From an uncultured Bacteroidales bacterium (lineage in GTDB: Bacteria; Bacteroidota; Bacteroidia; Bacteroidales; Paludibacteraceae): a stretch of 64,000 nucleotides of DNA. This document shows positions 44,534-54,342 of the stretch, in pieces (within the stretch, counting starts at the first letter, position 1; each line of letters begins with the position of its first letter). The stretch is taken from positions 23,881 through 87,880 of the forward strand of contig CAMHOY010000010.1 in the NCBI GenBank assembly GCA_946186915.1, read 5' to 3'. The notes beneath the pieces were generated by a model that was not told the DNA's origin, did no database searches, and was given only the letters and a program-made list of their open reading frames with translations. A program made the translations under genes and the position numbers.

Positions 44534-46039
44534 TTAACGAATCTTCTTATCCATACTCGACATCGGGAATAATGCCTTCTTCACATTAGCGCGCTTAGCT
44601 GCTGCGACTTTGCGTGCCGGAGCACCTGCGTTAAGAGGCTCGAACGAGATATCGAACATACCCTCGCCCAATTGTTGATCGGTCTTATCTGCCGGATTGA
44701 TGTACACAATGATGAATCCGACTGCCGCACTTTCTGCGAAGGGCACAAGTGTACCGCCTTCGCCCGGAACTATATCCAATGTGATACTACCGCTGGTATT
44801 CAAATCCGCGTCTAACATGTACAGGTAAGGAACATAACTCGTGCCTTCGATGTCAACAGGATCACCCTTAGTAGGCTGTATCTGGAACATGTGTGTCGTT
44901 TCGTCGAATACACCATAAACAACCGGCATGTCCGCAAAGAGACCCTCGATTGCATAGAACTGACCAGCTTTAGGATCCTCGTAACTGGTTACCGTTACGT
45001 TAGCGCTTACCGGAGTTGTCTCATCCTTGGGGTCCGTACCCTTGATGGCCCAGTGGCCTTCGTAGGTGGTAACGTCAGCGTCAACAACTACCGGTTCCTC
45101 CTGATCTGCCAGGAAAGCATCCTTGCTCAGATAGAACAGGAAGTTCGCTTGAATACCATAGATCTTACCTCCAGCACCGAAGAGCATTGAATTATCCTGT
45201 GCATCGAAGATGATCTTGCCTTTCTCGCTCTCAAATCTACCATAGGTACCGGTAGCGCCGGTTCCTCTTGCATAATCAACGAAGCACTGTTCCGTATAGT
45301 CACCCCATCCTATACCAAGGTAGGTACGGAGGTCCGGGAATGTAACCTCACCTTCTTTAGATATAAGGAGATCGAAATTGTACGGTTTCGACTCATCTAC
45401 TTCGCCGTCGTCGGGAATCGGATCACCGTCTAAAATACCATCTGCATCCTGACTGGTAGCATAGCTTGCATACGGGTTGTGGATACGTATCTTCTGTGAA
45501 CCATCCGGATTCTCAGCAACCTGATATTTAACGTACCAAGCATACGCAGACAGACCGAATGCCGGGCCGACGGTCTGGTCAACGAACACACCGGTGCGGA
45601 TTTCAGACCACAGTACGAGTTTAACCGTGTATGTAAACACGCTTTGGCCATCCAGATAAGGACTAGTCTTGTCTTCTGGCATGGTTAACTTGAACGTATA
45701 GGTACTATCTACCTCGCCATTCGGGAAACCAACCGTCATAGAAACCTTCCTGTCGCCCGGAGCGAAGACTACCTTCGGATCAATTGTAAATACCGGATCA
45801 GCTTCAACCTTCAGCAGAATCGTATCCGGCTGATCGAAATTAGACGTACGGAACAACGTTACAGTTGTTTCGAGTTTGTCTTTATTGACATTTAATTCAT
45901 ACGAACCACCAGCACTGGTAAACATCACTGTACCCGGTACGTCCAGCGGAGACGGCTCGCGCTCTACGTTCTTCTCGCAAGCCGTGAATGTGAACACGGC
46001 TGCTGCGAGAAGGAGCAAATATTTACTAATCTTTTTCAT
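44534..46039 (-). CDS. Surface lipoprotein of the SusC/SusD locus
   Basis: 501 aa, lipobox ending at Cys21 (FTFTACEKN). The N-terminal region (TVMFTSAGGSYELNVNKDKL, ~36-55) resembles the Ig-like domains that begin many SusE-position proteins. The rest is beta-rich and unassigned. It is third in the minus-strand order SusC-SusD-lipoprotein, the position usually held by a glycan-binding surface lipoprotein. That role is inferred from position. Confidence 0.65.
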   Translation of the reverse strand: MKKISKYLLLLAAAVFTFTACEKNVEREPSPLDVPGTVMFTSAGGSYELNVNKDKLETTVTLFRTSNFDQPDTILLKVEADPVFTIDPKVVFAPGDRKVSMTVGFPNGEVDSTYTFKLTMPEDKTSPYLDGQSVFTYTVKLVLWSEIRTGVFVDQTVGPAFGLSAYAWYVKYQVAENPDGSQKIRIHNPYASYATSQDADGILDGDPIPDDGEVDESKPYNFDLLISKEGEVTFPDLRTYLGIGWGDYTEQCFVDYARGTGATGTYGRFESEKGKIIFDAQDNSMLFGAGGKIYGIQANFLFYLSKDAFLADQEEPVVVDADVTTYEGHWAIKGTDPKDETTPVSANVTVTSYEDPKAGQFYAIEGLFADMPVVYGVFDETTHMFQIQPTKGDPVDIEGTSYVPYLYMLDADLNTSGSITLDIVPGEGGTLVPFAESAAVGFIIVYINPADKTDQQLGEGMFDISFEPLNAGAPARKVAAAKRANVKKALFPMSSMDKKIR

Positions 46040-46058
46040 AATCTATAATTTTTTAGGA

Positions 46059-47660
46059 TTAGGGGAATGGCACAAACGGGTTAGGATCGGTGATACCCTT
46101 GTTAGCCTCCATTTCGGCTTGCGGGATACGCCATAACAATACACCGTGTCTTGCGGGTACGTCTTGATTTGCCCATGCCTCCGGCCAGTTGGTCGAGTTG
46201 GTACGAACAATTGGTTTCTCGAGACGCATGATATCGCCCCATGCGAAACCTTCGCCCCAGAGCTCTACACGACGTTGCCACCAGATCTCATCCTCGAGAC
46301 TCAAACCATGTTGAGACAATACGAAGGACGGGTCGCGATATTTCTGTACGAAGTTGAGCAGTACGCTTGCGCCGTCACCGCCCGAGCGAGCGAGACCCTC
46401 GGCTTTGATGAGGTGCAACTCCTCAGCACGCATGATGATCCAGTCTGCTGCTGCAGCGCCGCTACCGGTGGTAGAACGGTCGCCCGTACCGAACTTCACG
46501 TTCGTATATACATTATCCGCATTGTCCTGGATAGTTGCTTTGGCAGCGTTGTAACCCGGAGCATCCAGCAGCGGAGACTCGAGGTTTTCATCCAGCCACC
46601 AGCCCTTACGTACGTCGGTAGCTGAAATCTCATTATAGAGTGCGCTGGAGATCGAACGGGTTGCGCCTACAGAGGTATAACCATCCTGGAAGAAGATCGA
46701 CATGTGCGAAGGCCAGTTGACAATACCGGTCTTTACGACGTCGTTGGTCTCTACGATGATGTTCGCCCAGAGTACATTGTGCTGCGCTGCATCTGCGAAG
46801 CCCGGTTCACTTGCCTCGGCAATCGACAGCGGCGTTGCACCGCTTAAATCCAATGCTTTGTCAGCATCCGAAGCGGCCTTTGCCCACTCACCCTTAAGAA
46901 GGTTCAGACGAGCACGCAAACCGAAAGCAACGGCTTGATCTACGAAACCTTTGTCCGGACGCTTGTAGCCATCAAGGCTGTCGCATGCATAATCCAAGTC
47001 CTCTGTACAAAGCTTGAACAACTCTTCCAGAGTAGCACGCGGGTTACTGATGATGCGCTCTGCAGGCATGTTTTCCACTACCAACGGAACAGTCAACGCA
47101 CTCTTATCCGTCGTGCGGTAGGTAAACTGATAGAGTTGAGCCAGATTCATATAGCACATTGCGCGGACGGCCAGAGCTTGGCTCAACGCGTATTTCTGTA
47201 CACCCGGCTGCTTGCGGTCAACCATACCAATCACGTTGTTACATGCGAAGATGATCTTGTAGTACTCACCCCATACCAAGTGGTCGATCAGACCTTTGGT
47301 GGTCGTCAGCGTGTTGTCGCGGTTCGAGGTGAAATCGGCGTATTGGAACCAGTTGTATCCAGTGTTCGGGCTCACGAGATCCTGACCCTGCTCATCCATG
47401 AACAAGCAGATGGCTGCGTAGCCGTAGTCGTTGTGGCGTTCGTAGCCAAGGTCACCCAGACCGGAATAAACCTGAATAAACTGCGCGTAGATAGCAGACA
47501 AGTCTGCTGCTGCTGTTGCAGGGTTCTGCTGAGCAGCTTCCTCTACCTGGTCAGCTGTTTTCGTTCCGCCTTCGGGACCGGCGTTCATCCATTCACTACA
47601 AGAAGCGAAAGACAAAGCGGTTACGAGGAGAACAGATACATATTTACTAATCGTTTTCAT
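46059..47660 (-). CDS. SusD/RagB family nutrient-binding lipoprotein
   Basis: 533 aa, lipobox ending at Cys21 (LSFASCSEW). Helical SusD fold with TPR-like helices (KIIFACNNVIGMVDRKQPG, ALAVRAMCYMNLAQLYQFTY, part) and the C-terminal ELWGEGFAWGDIMRLEKP typical of the family. It forms the lid of the SusC transporter encoded immediately upstream (19-bp gap). No glycoside hydrolase or peptidase is adjacent, so the substrate could be glycan or peptide. Confidence 0.92.
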   Translation of the reverse strand: MKTISKYVSVLLVTALSFASCSEWMNAGPEGGTKTADQVEEAAQQNPATAAADLSAIYAQFIQVYSGLGDLGYERHNDYGYAAICLFMDEQGQDLVSPNTGYNWFQYADFTSNRDNTLTTTKGLIDHLVWGEYYKIIFACNNVIGMVDRKQPGVQKYALSQALAVRAMCYMNLAQLYQFTYRTTDKSALTVPLVVENMPAERIISNPRATLEELFKLCTEDLDYACDSLDGYKRPDKGFVDQAVAFGLRARLNLLKGEWAKAASDADKALDLSGATPLSIAEASEPGFADAAQHNVLWANIIVETNDVVKTGIVNWPSHMSIFFQDGYTSVGATRSISSALYNEISATDVRKGWWLDENLESPLLDAPGYNAAKATIQDNADNVYTNVKFGTGDRSTTGSGAAAADWIIMRAEELHLIKAEGLARSGGDGASVLLNFVQKYRDPSFVLSQHGLSLEDEIWWQRRVELWGEGFAWGDIMRLEKPIVRTNSTNWPEAWANQDVPARHGVLLWRIPQAEMEANKGITDPNPFVPFP

Positions 47661-47679
47661 ATTAATCTCCTTTCTTTAA

Positions 47680-50600
47680 TTAGAACGTGATACTTAAACC
47701 GCCCGAGATAGTACGCATCGGAGAGTAGAGCGTGTTGCTGGAGCTGGTGAACGATTGGCGAGGATCCAGACCCTTGCGAGCGGACCAAAGCGCTACGTTG
47801 TCAGCTACTGCATACAGACGAATCTTCTCGATATGCGCCTTCTTCGTCAACTTAGCCGGGAAGGTATATCCGAGGGTAATATTCTGGAGACTTACGTAGT
47901 TACTGCTGATCAACCAACGATCGGAAACACCGTTTACATACTGGTCACCGGCGTTGATAGCAGGCACATTGGTGTTGGTATTCTCCGGCGTCCAAGCATT
48001 CAGAATATCCAAGTGCCAGTTCTGACCGGCGCTGGTTCCATAACCGCCGTGCATAAAGTTACGATAGGAGTTATCGTACAGACGACCACCTGCCTGATAG
48101 TTGAAGGCGATGGACAGATCTACACCATATACATCAAGAGTTGTTCCGAAACCACCGTAGATTTTCGGCAGCAGGTCACCGGTCTCATAGCGGTAGTTAC
48201 TGTTCGCTTCGCTATAGTTCTCCGTTACACCACCCTTGATAATCTTCTGACCCGGGTTATTCGGATCATCTATATCAATGTACCACTGCGATTTACCGGT
48301 AGCGGGGTTAACACCTGCGTAAGCAGGCAAGTAGCGGTTGTACATAGACTCGCCCTCGCGATAGATAGAGGTTCCGTCAATCCACTGACCACCCAGATCC
48401 GGATCCAGTTTCAGGATGCGGTTCTTGAAGTAGGTCAAGTTCAGATAAACAGACCAGGTTACGTTACGGGTCTTGATCAACTGACCGCGGAGCTCGGCAT
48501 CCATACCGGCATTGCTTACAGAACCGATATTTACAGGCTTCTCGGTGTAACCGTTAGAAGCGGCAACCGGCTTGTAGTACAACATGTTCTCCGTGCGACG
48601 ACGCCAACCCTCAATCGTACCGGTCAAGCGCTCTCCGAAGAAACCGAAGTCGACACCGGCGTTGAAGTTGTACGAGGTCTCCCAGGTCAAATCTCTGTTA
48701 CCTATCTGAACCATAGTTTTAGCGTACTCACCGTTGTTCTCGTCGAAGGAGTAGAGGTCAGCCCATACGTGGTAGTTTCCCAATGCATCGTTACCTTGCG
48801 AACCGTAACTTGCTTTGATCTTCAACAGGTCCACGTTCGTAACACCATCCATGAACGACTCTCCCTTGATATCCCAAGCGGCACCAACGGACCAGAAGTT
48901 ACCCCACTGTTTGCCGGGAGCAAAACGGGAAGTAGCATCACGACGATAACTTCCGCTGATGTAGTAGCGGCTTGCGTAGTCGTACTTAGCCTGAACGAGG
49001 ATACCCTGCGTGAAATAGCTGTCGCTGGACGAAGATACGCTCGGATTCTTGATCGCGTTGTTAATCTCGGCGATGAACGGATTTACCAACTTGTCTTTCT
49101 GACCTGACATCGAGGAGGTAATCAAGTGGTAGTTCTCGTAACCGAGCATAACATCCACGTTGTGCTCACCGAACTTACGTGCGTAATTTGCCAGATATTG
49201 CTGGTCAAATGCGGTAACGCGCGAGGTAGCTACATAAGCAGAACCGCCACGCTCTGCGTACTGACCGTAGAACGGGTTGGTCGTCTGGTTGTAGCGAACG
49301 CCTGCATAGTGCAGACCGAGGTTTGCAGTGAACTTCAAGCCCTTGATCGGCTCAACCTGAACGAACCACTTACCGGTGAAGATATCTTTCTTATACAGCG
49401 AGCGATCCAACGAGATTGCGCTGGCCGGGTTCGACTGACCCATGAAAGCACGGGATGCACCCTTAACCGTTTTGGCGTCTCCGTAGTCATACATGATAAA
49501 GCCGTTACGGTCGCGCATAATCTGTCCGTTACCGTCGCGGATATAGAGCGGATAGATAGGAGCAATGTTATCAGTTACATAGAAGATGTTTGCCGATGAA
49601 TAATTGCCGTACTCTTCCTCCTGCGGATAACGCATATCTGCGTGGCTGTAACTCATGTTCGTACCGATCTTCAACCATTTCTTTGCCTGATAATCTACGT
49701 TCGCACGGGTCGTAACACGGCGGAAGCCGGAGTTCTGGATAATACCCGAGTCATCGAGGTAGCTGGCAGAGGTGAAATAGGTCAGTTTGTCGGTCGAACC
49801 GGAGATGCTGAGGTTGTACTCCTGACGGAGGTTGTTGGATTGGAACAACTCGTTGAACCAGTTATCAGCCTTGAGCATGTAGCCGTCAGCGGTTACATAA
49901 CCGGCCGTAGCACGCGGGTTCAACTTGAAGTTCGTACCTACCAGACGCTCGCCTTCAGGAACAGCATATACCTGATAACCCAAACCGCCGTTTGCGGCAG
50001 TCAACAGGCTGTTAGCCGTGTTGTGCGCTCTCGTCGCGTCGCCATACTGTGCAAAATACTGATTGTACAGCGCGGTATAAAAGTTCTCGTAGTACATACC
50101 CGGGTCGCGCATAACGTCATAAGAAGGAACACCACGCTGGTTAACACCCCACTTTGCTTCGAGTTTTACCTGAGCGTCACGGGTGTTACCACGTTTGGTC
50201 GTGATAAGGATCACACCGTTGGCACCACGGGCACCATACAAAGCGTTGGAAGCGGCATCCTTCAAGACAGTAACGGACTCGATATCAGCGTTAGCCAACG
50301 TGCTGACATCATCACCCGATGCAGGTACACCATCAATTACGTACAACGGGCTGTTGCTCGCGTACATAGAACCGATACCACGGATGATAACCGAACTGGT
50401 GGTACCCGGCTGACCGCTGGTGCTCAAACCCTGAACACCGGCAACCTGACCTGCCAAAGCATTGGTGACGTTACTGGTCTGACGTTTCGTGATCTCATCC
50501 GCCTTTACAACCGAAGCTGCACCGGTGAACGATTTCTTCGTCGATGTACCGAAAGCGACTACCATGACTTCGTCAAGTTGCTTGCTGTCTTCCATCAAAT

Positions 50601-50871
50601 TAACTACTACACCATCCTTGGCAGCAACTTCCTGAGTCGCCATACCAATGAACGAAACAACAAGCACAGAATTGGGAGCTACTTCGAGGGTAAACTTACC
50701 ATCAACGTCGGTAATCGTACCCTTCGAAGTACCCTTCACCTGAACCGAAGCACCGATGATCGGCTCGTCGTCAGCTGCATTAAGGACGGTACCTGAAATC
50801 GTTTGGCTCTGAGCCAATACCTGTCCGAAGGCTATAAAGCAAACGGACAATACGAGTAAGAATTTCTTCAT
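47680..50871 (-). CDS. SusC/RagA family TonB-linked outer-membrane transporter
   Basis: 1063 aa. Signal peptide (KKFLLVLSVCFIAFGQVLA), N-terminal CarboxypepD_reg domain (SGTVLNAADDEPIIGASVQV, ~28-47), TonB box region (LDEVMVVAFG), plug domain (residues ~115-230 with IRGIGSMYASNSPLYVIDGV and LKDAASNALYGARGANGVI), and a 22-strand-type barrel to the C terminus ISGGLSITF. First gene of the minus-strand locus; promoter at 50925. Confidence 0.95.
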   Translation of the reverse strand: MKKFLLVLSVCFIAFGQVLAQSQTISGTVLNAADDEPIIGASVQVKGTSKGTITDVDGKFTLEVAPNSVLVVSFIGMATQEVAAKDGVVVNLMEDSKQLDEVMVVAFGTSTKKSFTGAASVVKADEITKRQTSNVTNALAGQVAGVQGLSTSGQPGTTSSVIIRGIGSMYASNSPLYVIDGVPASGDDVSTLANADIESVTVLKDAASNALYGARGANGVILITTKRGNTRDAQVKLEAKWGVNQRGVPSYDVMRDPGMYYENFYTALYNQYFAQYGDATRAHNTANSLLTAANGGLGYQVYAVPEGERLVGTNFKLNPRATAGYVTADGYMLKADNWFNELFQSNNLRQEYNLSISGSTDKLTYFTSASYLDDSGIIQNSGFRRVTTRANVDYQAKKWLKIGTNMSYSHADMRYPQEEEYGNYSSANIFYVTDNIAPIYPLYIRDGNGQIMRDRNGFIMYDYGDAKTVKGASRAFMGQSNPASAISLDRSLYKKDIFTGKWFVQVEPIKGLKFTANLGLHYAGVRYNQTTNPFYGQYAERGGSAYVATSRVTAFDQQYLANYARKFGEHNVDVMLGYENYHLITSSMSGQKDKLVNPFIAEINNAIKNPSVSSSSDSYFTQGILVQAKYDYASRYYISGSYRRDATSRFAPGKQWGNFWSVGAAWDIKGESFMDGVTNVDLLKIKASYGSQGNDALGNYHVWADLYSFDENNGEYAKTMVQIGNRDLTWETSYNFNAGVDFGFFGERLTGTIEGWRRRTENMLYYKPVAASNGYTEKPVNIGSVSNAGMDAELRGQLIKTRNVTWSVYLNLTYFKNRILKLDPDLGGQWIDGTSIYREGESMYNRYLPAYAGVNPATGKSQWYIDIDDPNNPGQKIIKGGVTENYSEANSNYRYETGDLLPKIYGGFGTTLDVYGVDLSIAFNYQAGGRLYDNSYRNFMHGGYGTSAGQNWHLDILNAWTPENTNTNVPAINAGDQYVNGVSDRWLISSNYVSLQNITLGYTFPAKLTKKAHIEKIRLYAVADNVALWSARKGLDPRQSFTSSSNTLYSPMRTISGGLSITF

Positions 50872-50924
50872 ACCTTGAATTGTTTGTTATACATAAATAA
50901 TTCCGCCCAAAGGGAATTTTGCTG

Positions 50925-50956
50925 CAAAATTACTACTTTTTTTTCATTTGCACAAC
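50925..50956 (-). promoter_or_regulatory. Promoter of the SusC/SusD locus
   Basis: Minus strand GTTG (50953-50956), 20-bp spacer, TAATTTTG (50925-50932) followed by CAGC. It lies about 54 bp upstream of the susC start. Confidence 0.75.
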
Positions 50957-51062
50957 ACTTTTGTTACCTTTTTCGGCAAAAAAGTATATTTTTGTTACTT
51001 TTGTAAAGTCGACTTTGCAAAATCAGGATATTTGCGCGCGCATAGGCGCGTTTCCTAATGTA

Positions 51063-52016
51063 TTATTCGCGTACCAGACTGTCCAGAAACGCTATCATCT
51101 TCCTGTTGACCTCTTTCGACTCCTTCAAATCGGGTTTGCTCACGTTGTGCACATGCCCCGCTTCCTTGCGTTTACTGTCAATAAACACGAGATAGAACGG
51201 ACGCGCACGCATACCGCAGTCTTCCGCGATAAGCAGCGCCTGCGAACGGAGAAAGTCCTCCCGGCTGGAAGATACGAAAAGCGGACCCTGATAGGAACTC
51301 AAACGCGTACGCGGAGACATCGCCGTCATCCACTCCTCGTCCATATAACGCGGACCGAGGAACCATTCCATCGCCTTCGGATAAAACAAACCCGTTGCAT
51401 TGTAACTCGCGAAATCGTACGCAGGACAGTTAAGCAATACGCCGCGCGGCTTGAAATACATCGGACGGACAGGCAACGATTCATCCGCAGCCCCTTCGGC
51501 GACATACAACGCCAGGTGACCGCCGGCTGACGTACCTACGATAAACATCCGGTCGGCATTCAGTCCTAACTCTCCGGCATGCAAAGTCACATAATCCACC
51601 GCCGATGACACATCGTATAACTGATCCGACACATCGGTCGAATCGCCATCCACCAGTCGGTATTCTACCAGCACTACGTCATACCCTTCCTTAAGGAACA
51701 CCGATGCATAAGGACGATGATTCTGTCGCAGACCCGCCACGTAAAAACCGCCGTGAACCTCTATCACCACGGCATTCTTGCGGTTCTCTTTGGCATAGTA
51801 CACATCCACCACATGACGTTCATTGCCGTCATCCAGATACGGGATACCGATGATATGCTCGCACGAATCGGCATAGCACTTCGCTTTTGACAGTTTGTTC
51901 ACCGGCGCCAGGGCCCATTCCAAGAGTGTCTTGGTAACCACCGGAGCGCCCCAACCGTCCGCCGACAGCATCAACAGGGCGGCTATTACTGCCAGGATAG
52001 AGATCTTCTTGCGCAT
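51063..52016 (-). CDS. Secreted alpha/beta-hydrolase (esterase/lipase-like)
   Basis: 317 aa with a signal peptide (KKISILAVIAALLMLSADGWG, in part). Oxyanion-hole motif EVHGGFYVAG, nucleophile elbow GTSAGGHLAL near residue 175, and a C-terminal His in GHVHNVSKPDL complete a Ser-Asp-His triad, as in the HSL/carboxylesterase type. The substrate is unknown. It follows the PAP2 phosphatase gene after 8 bp on the same strand and is probably cotranscribed with it. Confidence 0.85.
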   Translation of the reverse strand: MRKKISILAVIAALLMLSADGWGAPVVTKTLLEWALAPVNKLSKAKCYADSCEHIIGIPYLDDGNERHVVDVYYAKENRKNAVVIEVHGGFYVAGLRQNHRPYASVFLKEGYDVVLVEYRLVDGDSTDVSDQLYDVSSAVDYVTLHAGELGLNADRMFIVGTSAGGHLALYVAEGAADESLPVRPMYFKPRGVLLNCPAYDFASYNATGLFYPKAMEWFLGPRYMDEEWMTAMSPRTRLSSYQGPLFVSSSREDFLRSQALLIAEDCGMRARPFYLVFIDSKRKEAGHVHNVSKPDLKESKEVNRKMIAFLDSLVRE

Positions 52017-52024
52017 AGTTATGA

Positions 52025-52747
52025 TTATTTCCTAACCTTCTTCTGTTTTCTCCCAAACTCTTTTTGTGCTTTTTTGAGCTGCTTGAGGTAGGCCTTGCTG
52101 GTGTGCAAGCGCGCAAAAGCAGCGCTTGCCACTACGCGGGCGGCATCTACATCACTCTGCCAGTGAAAACCGGCTATAACACGACTCTGGCCGTACTCGA
52201 AACCTTCTTTCAGCAGCGCATCCTGACGGGCCGGATCAATCTCGCACAGGATCAACGCGGATGTCCAGCCGAGCGTAGTATGGCCGGAGGGGTACGAACC
52301 ATTATGACTAAGCGGCTCCTCATCCGCCGGCACCAGGGTCGGCTCATGGAACACCATATACGGACGCTTGCGCATGTACGTATTCTTGGCGCTGTCGCAT
52401 GCGAAATGCGCACTCTCGGTGGCATCCGTCAGCAGTTTCCATATCTGCGGGGTATTCTCCTCGGAGATCTGTATCCCCAGAACAGGAGAGAAGATAGCCG
52501 CAATGCGATGGATGCTGTATTCGGCATCCAGACGCGCCTTCTCACCACGCGGCGTGGGACGCATCTTCTTGCCCCAATTATATTGCGCCGTATCATAGGC
52601 ATAACGCATCTCGCCGGACCGGGGAGGACCGGGCAGATAATGCAATGCATTCGGCATCTCCGGAGAGGTAAAATAAGGACAGGGAGTACCGGCCGTCATG
52701 CACAATACGGACAAGCAGAAAAGGGGAATAAGAAGAAGTCTTTTCAT
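52025..52747 (-). CDS. Class A non-specific acid phosphatase (PAP2 superfamily)
   Basis: 240 aa periplasmic phosphatase. Signal peptide (KRLLLIPLFCLSVLCMTAG). The three PAP2 motifs are complete: K-x6-RP in KNTYMRKRP, SYPSGHTT, and SRVIAGFHWQSDVDAA (SR-x5-H-x3-D). The soluble, one-domain layout fits PhoN/PhoC-type enzymes. The start at 52747 begins the signal peptide; a longer frame would run through the promoter. Confidence 0.9.
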   Translation of the reverse strand: MKRLLLIPLFCLSVLCMTAGTPCPYFTSPEMPNALHYLPGPPRSGEMRYAYDTAQYNWGKKMRPTPRGEKARLDAEYSIHRIAAIFSPVLGIQISEENTPQIWKLLTDATESAHFACDSAKNTYMRKRPYMVFHEPTLVPADEEPLSHNGSYPSGHTTLGWTSALILCEIDPARQDALLKEGFEYGQSRVIAGFHWQSDVDAARVVASAAFARLHTSKAYLKQLKKAQKEFGRKQKKVRK

Positions 52748-52767
52748 GTTTCTTTCAATTTGGCGTG

Positions 52768-52799
52768 CAAAATTATAAAAAAAAATTGATATATGCAAT
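52768..52799 (-). promoter_or_regulatory. Promoter for the phosphatase-esterase pair
   Basis: Minus strand ATTG (52796-52799), spacer starting CATATATCA, TAATTTTG (52768-52775) followed by CA. Confidence 0.75.
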
Positions 52800-52837
52800 A
52801 GCCTGACCATAAAATCCCTGAAAAAATATCCCGCAGG

Positions 52838-52869
52838 CTTGCGTATGTCATTTTTTTATTGTACTTTTG
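52838..52869 (+). promoter_or_regulatory. Promoter for the DUF6359 protein gene
   Basis: CTTG (52838-52841), spacer starting CGTATGTCA, TACTTTTG (52862-52869) followed by CA. Divergent from the promoter at 52768. Confidence 0.8.
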
Positions 52870-52900
52870 CAGTTCAAAACGATTTAACTGATTTAAATCC

Positions 52901-54319
52901 ATGAATAAAATTTTCCATCTTTTGTTTCTGTGCCTCATCGCCGCACAACCCGTTTTGGCGGAGATGGCACCTGTCTATTACGAAGGCTTCTCCCGTTGTT
53001 ACGACGAAGAGGATGAACATTACGGCTACACCGGGGGTAACGACAATCTCTGGGGTGGTGACATCGCTACGGCTATCGCCATCTATCAGGACGCTCCGGA
53101 ATGGACCTTCACCTATTGCAACGCCGGATATCAATGTCTCAAGGTCGGCACTTCCTCCAAACAGGGTTCAGCTACTACGCCCGAGATCCCGTGCGAGGGA
53201 GAAGCAGTCCTCTCTTTCCGCGTGGCACCATGGGAAGGCGACTCGCTCTTTTACCTGTCCATACAAGGCGGCGTGACATCTGATCCGACCGTCTATACGC
53301 TCAAGAAACACCAATGGACGGACATCACCATTCATATCTCGGATATTACTTCCGGCAAGATCCGTATTACCTTCTCTTCGATGTACAAGCACCGCTTCTT
53401 CCTGGATGAGATCTACGTCCGTCCGGTTGATCCTACGGTCGGCACGATCCGGTCGCTCGAAGGTGCCACGGTCGATTTCGGACTCCTCGGACGCAACTAT
53501 GCCTCTTCTTCACGAACCATCCATATCGAAGGCGCCAACCTCAAGAACGGTATCACCGCTTCGCTGGAAGAGGGAGAACCGAACCTCTTTCAATTATCTG
53601 CCACCTCCCTTCCTGACGAAGGCGGCGAACTCACCGTCACCTGCCGCACAGGAGCCGCAGCAGGCGATCAGCACGGGTGCTTTCTCTATCTGCGCAGCAA
53701 AGACTGTCACTCCAATACCGCCGTCGTCAAACGAATCACCATTTTGATGGAAGTGGCGAACATCGACTTGGAGGGCTCTGGCACGAAAGAAGACCCTTAT
53801 ACCTGCAACGATGTCATCACCCTCGCTGCCAATGAAGGAACGGTCTGGACAGGCACCCGTTACTGGGTCACCGGCTATGTCCTCGGCGGCGTCAAGCGAT
53901 ATGACAACAAAGAGAACGGCAACTACGACGGCATCAGCCTCACGGACAAACTGTCCCTCGTCCTTGCGGCCTCACCGGACGAGACCGACGACAGCCGTTA
54001 TGTCACTGTCCAAATCAGCGACAATGCCCGCGCTGCATTGAATGTCGTCGACAATCCCGAACTCATCAAACAGGCTGTCAGCGTAAACGGATTGCTCCTC
54101 AATAACAACGCCAACCCGCTCTACCTGGGCAAACCCGGCGTGCGCGACGTGCGGTCCGATGCGCATTATATTCGTCCGCCAAAAGGCACCATGGATATAG
54201 ACCGAACTTCTTCGGAAGAGGAGGGCGGTAAGGCGTATAAAATCCTCCGCAACGGACAACTGCTCATCATCCGCGGAAGACAGACATACACCGTGACAGC
54301 AATACCATTGTCCCTATAA
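52901..54319 (+). CDS. Secreted protein with DUF6359 domain and C-terminal tail
   Basis: 472 aa. Signal peptide (NKIFHLLFLCLIAAQPVLA). An N-terminal jellyroll-like domain (~20-170: PVYYEGFSRCYDEED ... FFLDEIYVRP) is followed by an Ig-like segment (~180-285), then a DUF6359-type OB-fold (~288-410: GSGTKEDPYTCNDVITLA, YWVTGYVLGG). The end KAYKILRNGQLLIIRGRQTY (residues ~444-463) is the short Bacteroidales tail also seen at the end of the giant protein. Extracellular; role unknown. Confidence 0.75.
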   Translation: MNKIFHLLFLCLIAAQPVLAEMAPVYYEGFSRCYDEEDEHYGYTGGNDNLWGGDIATAIAIYQDAPEWTFTYCNAGYQCLKVGTSSKQGSATTPEIPCEGEAVLSFRVAPWEGDSLFYLSIQGGVTSDPTVYTLKKHQWTDITIHISDITSGKIRITFSSMYKHRFFLDEIYVRPVDPTVGTIRSLEGATVDFGLLGRNYASSSRTIHIEGANLKNGITASLEEGEPNLFQLSATSLPDEGGELTVTCRTGAAAGDQHGCFLYLRSKDCHSNTAVVKRITILMEVANIDLEGSGTKEDPYTCNDVITLAANEGTVWTGTRYWVTGYVLGGVKRYDNKENGNYDGISLTDKLSLVLAASPDETDDSRYVTVQISDNARAALNVVDNPELIKQAVSVNGLLLNNNANPLYLGKPGVRDVRSDAHYIRPPKGTMDIDRTSSEEEGGKAYKILRNGQLLIIRGRQTYTVTAIPLSL

Positions 54320-54342
54320 AACATTGTCAAAAGCCCTGTAGT

